Shown piece by piece: positions 20,836 through 24,437 of a DNA stretch of 24,437 nucleotides (positions are counted from its first letter, which is position 1; the number at the start of each line of letters is the position of its first letter). The DNA is from JBFWUM01 sp050247255 (GTDB lineage Bacteria > Acidobacteriota > Vicinamibacteria > Vicinamibacterales > UBA2999). Below the pieces are notes generated by a model, which saw only the letters and a list, made by a program, of their open reading frames with translations, did no database searches and was not told the DNA's origin. The position numbers were made by a program, and so were the translations under genes. Location: NCBI GenBank assembly GCA_050247255.1, contig JBFWUM010000055.1, positions 1 to 24,437 on the forward strand. The letters run 5' to 3'.

Positions 20836-22203
20836 ATGAAGAGCATTCTTGCGTGCGGCCTCGTCGCATGCCTGACGATCGGGATGGCCGGGGTCGCGGC
20901 CCAGCAGGGCGGCGGCCGCGGCGGTGGTCGCGGCGGCGGCGCGCCGCAGCAGCCGCCGGGCCCGCCGCTGATCCCGGCGAAGCCGTACAAGGCGGGGATC
21001 CCCGAGCGGACCGCGCAGGACACGGTCATCACCAACGTCAAGATCGTCGTCGGCAACGGCACGGTGATCGACAACGGCCACATCATCGTCCGCAGCGGCA
21101 AGATTGCCGCGGTGGCGGCCGGCGCTCCGCCGAGCACGCAGGGGCTGCGCGTGCTGAATGCCCAGGGGCTGACCGCCATGCCGGGCTTCATCGACAGCCA
21201 CAAGCACCTCAACGACGGCCCGCAGGCTGAGGCCCAGGGGCGCTCGCTGCTCGAAGCCGGCTACACGACGATCCTGGTGAGCGGTCAGGCGGCCGGCACC
21301 TCGTCGCTGGCCATGAAGTCCGAAACCGGCGCCATCAACGGGCCGCGCATCATCCCATCGGGCGGCGTCAACCTCCGGCAGACGCCGGCCGAAGCGCGCG
21401 CCGCCGTGCAGGCGCTCGCCGCCGCCGGGGTCAAGCACACGGGCGAAATCGGCCTGACGCCGGAGCCGGCGCCACCGCAGGCGGAGGTCGAGACGCTCAA
21501 GGCCATCGTCGACGAGGCGAAGAAGCTCGGCATCCAGGTGAACGTGCACGCGGTCAGCAGCCCGGCGATGGTCGCCGCGGTTGAAGCCGGAGTGACCCGC
21601 CTGGTGCACCTGCCGAACAAGGACTTCACGACCTTCGAGCAGGCCGAGGCCGTGGCCAAGGCCGGCGCGATTGTCTCTGGGCTGATCGCGTTCGGCGCGC
21701 CGACGATCGATCGCGACTCGCCGCCGCCGGCCGGCTGCCCGCAGCCGTGCCAGGGGTCGGTTGTGTTCCCGCGCGACAACAGTGCGCGGTTCCGTGACGG
21801 CCGCCCGTGGCCCGAGTCGCTCGCCGGCGCCAACCGCGACGCCAGGGGGCGCGCCACCGGCACCGAAGGGGGCTACACCATCATCAACGCGCGGCGGATC
21901 TGGGACGCGGACCCGCAGCACAACACCATGGCTTACTCCACGGACCAGAACTTCGCCGATAAGGTCGTGCTCGAGCACGAGCTGAAGTCGTTCAGCATCG
22001 TCTTCTCGATGGCTGACATTCACCGCATCATGGGGCCGAACTCGGCGCGGTTCGTGGGGATGGAAAGCGAGATCGGCACGCTCGAAGCCGGCAAGCGCGC
22101 CGACATCATCCTGCAGTCGGGCGACCCGACCGAGAACATCTACGGCCTGCTCTCGGTCAAGCTGACGATGAAGGACGGCCGCATCGTCATCGACGAGCGG
22201 TAA
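20836..22203 (+). CDS. Exported amidohydrolase (imidazolonepropionase-like)
   Basis: A 455-aa exported metal-dependent hydrolase of the amidohydrolase superfamily. The signal peptide (1-22) is followed by a repetitive GGGRGGGRGGG segment and a Pro-rich linker. The N-terminal beta-sandwich begins TVITNVKIVVGNGTVIDNGH. The metal motif is GFIDSHKHL (HxH), then VNVHAVSS and TRLVHLPNK supply further metal-ligand histidines, and STDQNF lies in the position of the catalytic Asp strand. The C-terminal IGTLEAGKRADIILQSGDP and the VKLTMKDGRIV return to the sandwich. The substrate is unknown; relatives act on cyclic amides or dipeptides. ATG 20836 is chosen for its GGAGG and signal peptide. A strong hairpin follows the stop. 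Confidence 0.9.
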   Translation: MKSILACGLVACLTIGMAGVAAQQGGGRGGGRGGGAPQQPPGPPLIPAKPYKAGIPERTAQDTVITNVKIVVGNGTVIDNGHIIVRSGKIAAVAAGAPPSTQGLRVLNAQGLTAMPGFIDSHKHLNDGPQAEAQGRSLLEAGYTTILVSGQAAGTSSLAMKSETGAINGPRIIPSGGVNLRQTPAEARAAVQALAAAGVKHTGEIGLTPEPAPPQAEVETLKAIVDEAKKLGIQVNVHAVSSPAMVAAVEAGVTRLVHLPNKDFTTFEQAEAVAKAGAIVSGLIAFGAPTIDRDSPPPAGCPQPCQGSVVFPRDNSARFRDGRPWPESLAGANRDARGRATGTEGGYTIINARRIWDADPQHNTMAYSTDQNFADKVVLEHELKSFSIVFSMADIHRIMGPNSARFVGMESEIGTLEAGKRADIILQSGDPTENIYGLLSVKLTMKDGRIVIDER

Positions 22204-22214
22204 CGCACGCTGAG

Positions 22215-22244
22215 GCGCACGGCCTGGCGTCCCAGGCCGTGCGC
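22215..22244 (+). terminator. Strong hairpin downstream of amidohydrolase
   Basis: A perfect 13-bp stem (GCGCACGGCCTGG / CCAGGCCGTGCGC) with a CGTC loop begins 12 bases after the amidohydrolase stop. It is followed by TCTGCC rather than a T-run. It is the most stable simple hairpin seen in the window and is well placed to separate this gene from the next. Confidence 0.65.
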
Positions 22245-22265
22245 TCTGCCGCCGGCAAGTCCGGG

Positions 22266-22271
22266 CATAAT
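22266..22271 (+). promoter_or_regulatory. Candidate -10 element of the aldose dehydrogenase gene
   Basis: CATAAT lies 24 bases upstream of ATG 22295 and matches five of six bases of the TATAAT consensus in a very GC-rich context, just after the terminator hairpin. No convincing -35 is visible, so this is tentative. Confidence 0.35.
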
Positions 22272-22294
22272 GAACGGCACGCAGCGGAGGCGAG

Positions 22295-23554
22295 ATGAAG
22301 AAGACGGTATTGGCGACGACACTGACGCTGGCGCTCGGCGCCACCTGGTACGCGATGGCCCAACAGCCGGGACGCGGCGGCCCTCCGGGCGGCGGTCCCG
22401 AGAACGGCATGAACGTTCGCCCGCCGAACGCGCCCGGGCAGACGCCGGCGTTCGCCGGGCAGACCCGGGCGCCCGAGCAGAAGCTCGGCGTCGCCTTCAA
22501 CGTGGTCACCGTGACCGACGGGCTGGTCAACCCGTGGGGGCTGGCGTTCCTGCCCGACGGCCGGATGCTCGTCACCGAGCGGCCGGGGCGGCTGCGGGTG
22601 CTCAGCGCCGACGGCAAGCAGATGTCCGAGCCGGTGACCGGCCTGCCGGCGGTCGACGCCACCGGGCAGGGCGGACTGCTCGGGATTGCCATCGACCCGG
22701 CGTTCGCGCAGAACGGGCTGATCTACTGGAGCTACGCCGAGCAGAACGGGAACGCCAACAACACGGCGGTCGCGCGTGGGCGACTGGTGACGACCGGCGC
22801 GCCCAAGGTCGAGAACGTGCAGGTGATCTTCAGCCAGCGGCCGTCGCTGGCGTCGCGACTGCACTTCGGCGGCCGGCTGGTGTTCGGGCGCGACGGCACG
22901 CTGTTCATCACGCTCGGCGATCGGTCGATTACCGAAGGGCGGATGCAGGCGCAGCGGATGGACGGACTGCTCGGCAAGATCGTGCGCATCAACGCCGACG
23001 GATCCATTCCGCGAGACAACCCGTTTGCCGGCAAGGAGGGCGTGCGTCCCGAGATCTGGTCGTTCGGGCACCGCAACATCCAGGCGGCCACTCTTCATCC
23101 CGAGACCGGCGAGCTGTGGGAGTCCGAGCACGGCACCCGCGGCGGCGACGAGGTCAACATCTCGCGTAAGGGGCTCGACTACGGCTGGCCGACGATCGCC
23201 TACGGCATCGAGTACGCCGGCGGAACGATTACCGGCGGCATCCAGCAGCGCGAGGGGATGGAACAGCCGCGCTACTACTGGGACCCGAACATCGCCCCGA
23301 GCGGGATGACGTTCTACACCGGGACGCTCTTCCCCGCCTGGCGCAACAGCCTGTTCATCGGCGGCCTCGCCAGCACGAACCTCGTGCGCCTCACCGTGCA
23401 GGGGGATCGGATTGTCGGCGAGGAACGGCTGCTGCAGGATCTGCAGCCGCAGCGGGAGCGGATCCGCGACGTGGTCCAGGGTCCCGACGGCGCGCTCTAC
23501 CTGCTGCTCGACAGCGCGCAGGGGCGGCTGATCAAGCTCGTGCCGCGCTCGTAA
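22295..23554 (+). CDS. PQQ-type aldose dehydrogenase (glucose/sorbosone dehydrogenase family)
   Basis: A 419-aa exported beta-propeller enzyme. The signal peptide (1-23) is followed by a Gly/Pro/Asn-rich linker up to about residue 60. The propeller begins VNPWGLAFLPDGRMLVTERP. Active-site blocks follow: GQGGLLGIAIDPAF, SRLHFGGRLVFGRDGTLFIT (with the catalytic-type His in LHFGGR), GDRSITEG, GKIVRINADGSIP, EIWSFGHRNIQ, WESEHGTRGGDEVN and YYWDPNIAPSGMTFYTG. These match the soluble aldose sugar dehydrogenase (YliI/Asd) group, which oxidises aldoses with PQQ and passes electrons to a periplasmic acceptor. GGAGG precedes ATG 22295. The diheme cytochrome c gene just downstream is convergent, but is a plausible electron acceptor. 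Confidence 0.92.
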   Translation: MKKTVLATTLTLALGATWYAMAQQPGRGGPPGGGPENGMNVRPPNAPGQTPAFAGQTRAPEQKLGVAFNVVTVTDGLVNPWGLAFLPDGRMLVTERPGRLRVLSADGKQMSEPVTGLPAVDATGQGGLLGIAIDPAFAQNGLIYWSYAEQNGNANNTAVARGRLVTTGAPKVENVQVIFSQRPSLASRLHFGGRLVFGRDGTLFITLGDRSITEGRMQAQRMDGLLGKIVRINADGSIPRDNPFAGKEGVRPEIWSFGHRNIQAATLHPETGELWESEHGTRGGDEVNISRKGLDYGWPTIAYGIEYAGGTITGGIQQREGMEQPRYYWDPNIAPSGMTFYTGTLFPAWRNSLFIGGLASTNLVRLTVQGDRIVGEERLLQDLQPQRERIRDVVQGPDGALYLLLDSAQGRLIKLVPRS

Positions 23555-23561
23555 TGCGTGG

Positions 23562-23581
23562 CTTCCGCCTTGAGGCGGAAG
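23562..23581. terminator. Hairpin between convergent genes
   Basis: CTTCCGCC-TTGA-GGCGGAAG, an 8-bp stem with a 4-base loop. It begins eight bases after the aldose dehydrogenase stop and ends five bases before the end of the convergent cytochrome c gene, where it can serve both directions. There is no T-run. Confidence 0.55.
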
Positions 23582-23586
23582 ACCGC

Positions 23587-24309
23587 TTAGTGGCTGGCCC
23601 GCAGTTGAATCGACTCGAGGTAGTCGGTGATTGCGGCCAGCCGCGCCGCCGCAGCCGCGGCACCAGGCTCCCCGGGAATCACCTGGAAGACCTCACCCCA
23701 GCGCGGCATGGCCGGCGAGCCGTGCGCCGAAATGCCGCGGCCGTCGATGATCTCCGCCAGCCGCGCCGCCGGGAACAGCCCTCCATTGCGCATGGCGAAC
23801 TCCTCAAGGGCAGGCGCGTCGCCTCCCGCCGTCGACAACGGATGGCACGCCACGCAGTAGGCCGCGAACAGTGCCTTGCCGAGGCCCACGTTCGCGACGA
23901 CCGGCCGCTGGAGCGTCTCAACGAAGCCCACCAGTCCGTCGATCCGCTGTTCGAGCCGCGCGTTGTCGCGCTCGATGGCGCTGAACACGTGCGCCCAGAC
24001 CGGCATGTCGCCCGTTCGGGTGGCTGTGATCGGGCGCTGGACGTTGAGGATGGCGCCCTTCACCCGCTGGCGCGGGAACGTCCCGCCGTTGCCTTCGGCC
24101 AGCGTGCCAAGGTCCGGCAGTCGCGTCGCCAACGTGGACGCGACGGGGCCATCGCCGCGCCCGCTCCGGCCGTGGCATCCGGCGCAGTACTCGCGGAAGT
24201 CATCGGCACCGGTCCGCGGCCCATTGCCCGTCGGCGCCTGCGCCGCCAGCGCGACGCCCGAGACGACCAGTAACAACGACGCGCCCAACGTGCGAATCAG
24301 GCCTGGCAT
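23587..24309 (-). CDS. Diheme c-type cytochrome
   Basis: A 240-aa exported electron-transfer protein with a signal peptide (1-24). There are two heme c attachment motifs, CAGCH (C42, C45, H46) and CVACH (C152, C155, H156). Each is followed by a Met-bearing segment that could give the sixth ligand: GDMPVW (M102) and SPAMPRWGEVF near residue 209. The two halves share the layout CxxCH...GGxFPxxR...MPxW, indicating an internal duplication. ATG 24309 is chosen for its GAGGGAG and signal peptide; a longer frame exists to 24330. It lies 27 bases after the stop of the gene running in from the right edge, so it is probably the electron acceptor for that upstream product. Confidence 0.9.
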   Translation of the reverse strand: MPGLIRTLGASLLLVVSGVALAAQAPTGNGPRTGADDFREYCAGCHGRSGRGDGPVASTLATRLPDLGTLAEGNGGTFPRQRVKGAILNVQRPITATRTGDMPVWAHVFSAIERDNARLEQRIDGLVGFVETLQRPVVANVGLGKALFAAYCVACHPLSTAGGDAPALEEFAMRNGGLFPAARLAEIIDGRGISAHGSPAMPRWGEVFQVIPGEPGAAAAAARLAAITDYLESIQLRASH

Positions 24310-24336
24310 GTGTCTCCCTCTCTCAGGCAAGGCCGG

Positions 24337-24437
24337 TCAATAACCGTGCCCGGCCGCGTCGTGCACGGTGCTGGGGGTTCCGGGGGGATCGAAGGGAATC
24401 GGCTGGCGCCGTTGCGGGAAATCCCGACCGCGAGCGC
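24337..24437 (-). CDS. C-terminal end of an unidentified protein (5' part outside window)
   Basis: Reading leftwards from the window edge, one frame is open for 33 codons and ends RDFPQRRQPIPFDPPGTPST then VHDAAGHGY and TGA at 24337. The other two minus frames over the same stretch look like random GC-rich sequence. The composition (Pro-rich with a polar end) is plausible for the tail of an exported enzyme. Its stop lies 27 bases before the diheme cytochrome c start, so the two are probably co-transcribed, and a dehydrogenase or oxidase that donates electrons to the cytochrome would fit. The family cannot be named from this fragment. Confidence 0.5.
   Translation of the reverse strand, partial: ARGRDFPQRRQPIPFDPPGTPSTVHDAAGHGY

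Noticed and set aside
20894..20950. Repeated GGCGGC units resembling a short tandem repeat
   Set aside because: They encode the Gly/Arg-rich linker of the amidohydrolase (GGGRGGGRGGG), a common low-complexity stretch in exported proteins of this lineage, not an independent repeat.
1..24437. CRISPR array, tRNA, prophage or insertion sequence
   Set aside because: I looked for regularly spaced direct repeats, cloverleaf-like segments ending in CCA, transposase or integrase motifs and found none.

Overview
The window is about 24.4 kb of very GC-rich, densely coded bacterial DNA. The gene content points to a soil-type Acidobacteriota, most likely class Vicinamibacteria: many secreted proteins with Gly/Pro-rich mature N-termini, DUF6152, DUF4159 and DUF6766 proteins, a glucose/sorbosone dehydrogenase, CotH-type proteins and AbgB-like amidohydrolases. 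This placement is inferred from family content; there is no rRNA or other marker gene. A run of exactly 100 Ns (7111-7210) shows the sequence is a scaffold. I saw no tRNA, rRNA, CRISPR array, insertion sequence or phage gene, and no gene-free stretch longer than 300 bases.

Layout. (1) 1-1304, minus strand: a gas-handling operon of group III truncated hemoglobin, hemerythrin-like protein and a single-pass membrane protein cut by the window edge. It is divergent from a small secreted protein (1404-1856) across a perfect 16-bp palindrome. (2) 1903-2855: a 20-bp MarR-type operator lying on a -10 element and a start codon, a 40-aa membrane protein, a MarR regulator, and a convergent single-domain response regulator. 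(3) 3081-5200: secreted CotH-like protein with an EF-hand, coupled to a secreted alpha/beta hydrolase. (4) 5197-6815: two coupled secreted proteins, with a long purine/pyrimidine inverted repeat upstream. (5) 6943-8781: DUF6766 membrane protein broken by the assembly gap, divergent from a secreted protein that carries a protein-kinase-like catalytic signature. (6) 8806-10292: DUF4159 protein behind an ECF sigma factor gene that is split in two. (7) 10384-15465: a sugar-acid / oxidative pentose phosphate operon: gluconokinase fused to 6-phosphogluconolactonase, short-form 6-phosphogluconate dehydrogenase, glucose-6-phosphate dehydrogenase, a Gfo/Idh/MocA oxidoreductase and a DoxX-like membrane protein. 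(8) 15462-17243: convergent methyltransferase, a decayed DUF488 gene, and heme A synthase. (9) 17207-19733: AbgB-like amidohydrolase and a two-domain NTF2-like secreted protein. (10) 19751-20708: a Phd-type antitoxin with a zeta-like kinase. (11) 20836-24437: secreted amidohydrolase, PQQ-type aldose dehydrogenase, diheme cytochrome c, and the tail of another gene.

How it works together. The secreted aldose dehydrogenase (22295-23554) could oxidise sugars outside the cytoplasm. The fused gluconokinase/lactonase, Gnd and Zwf would carry either gluconate or glucose-6-phosphate to ribulose-5-phosphate. Heme A synthase, the cytochrome c and the globin/hemerythrin pair fit an aerobic respiratory organism exposed to changing O2 or NO.

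The observations most worth follow-up are the secreted kinase-like protein (7714-8781), the gluconokinase-lactonase fusion, the split sigma factor, the Phd-zeta module with an apparently leaderless promoter, and the MarR operator placed on a start codon.
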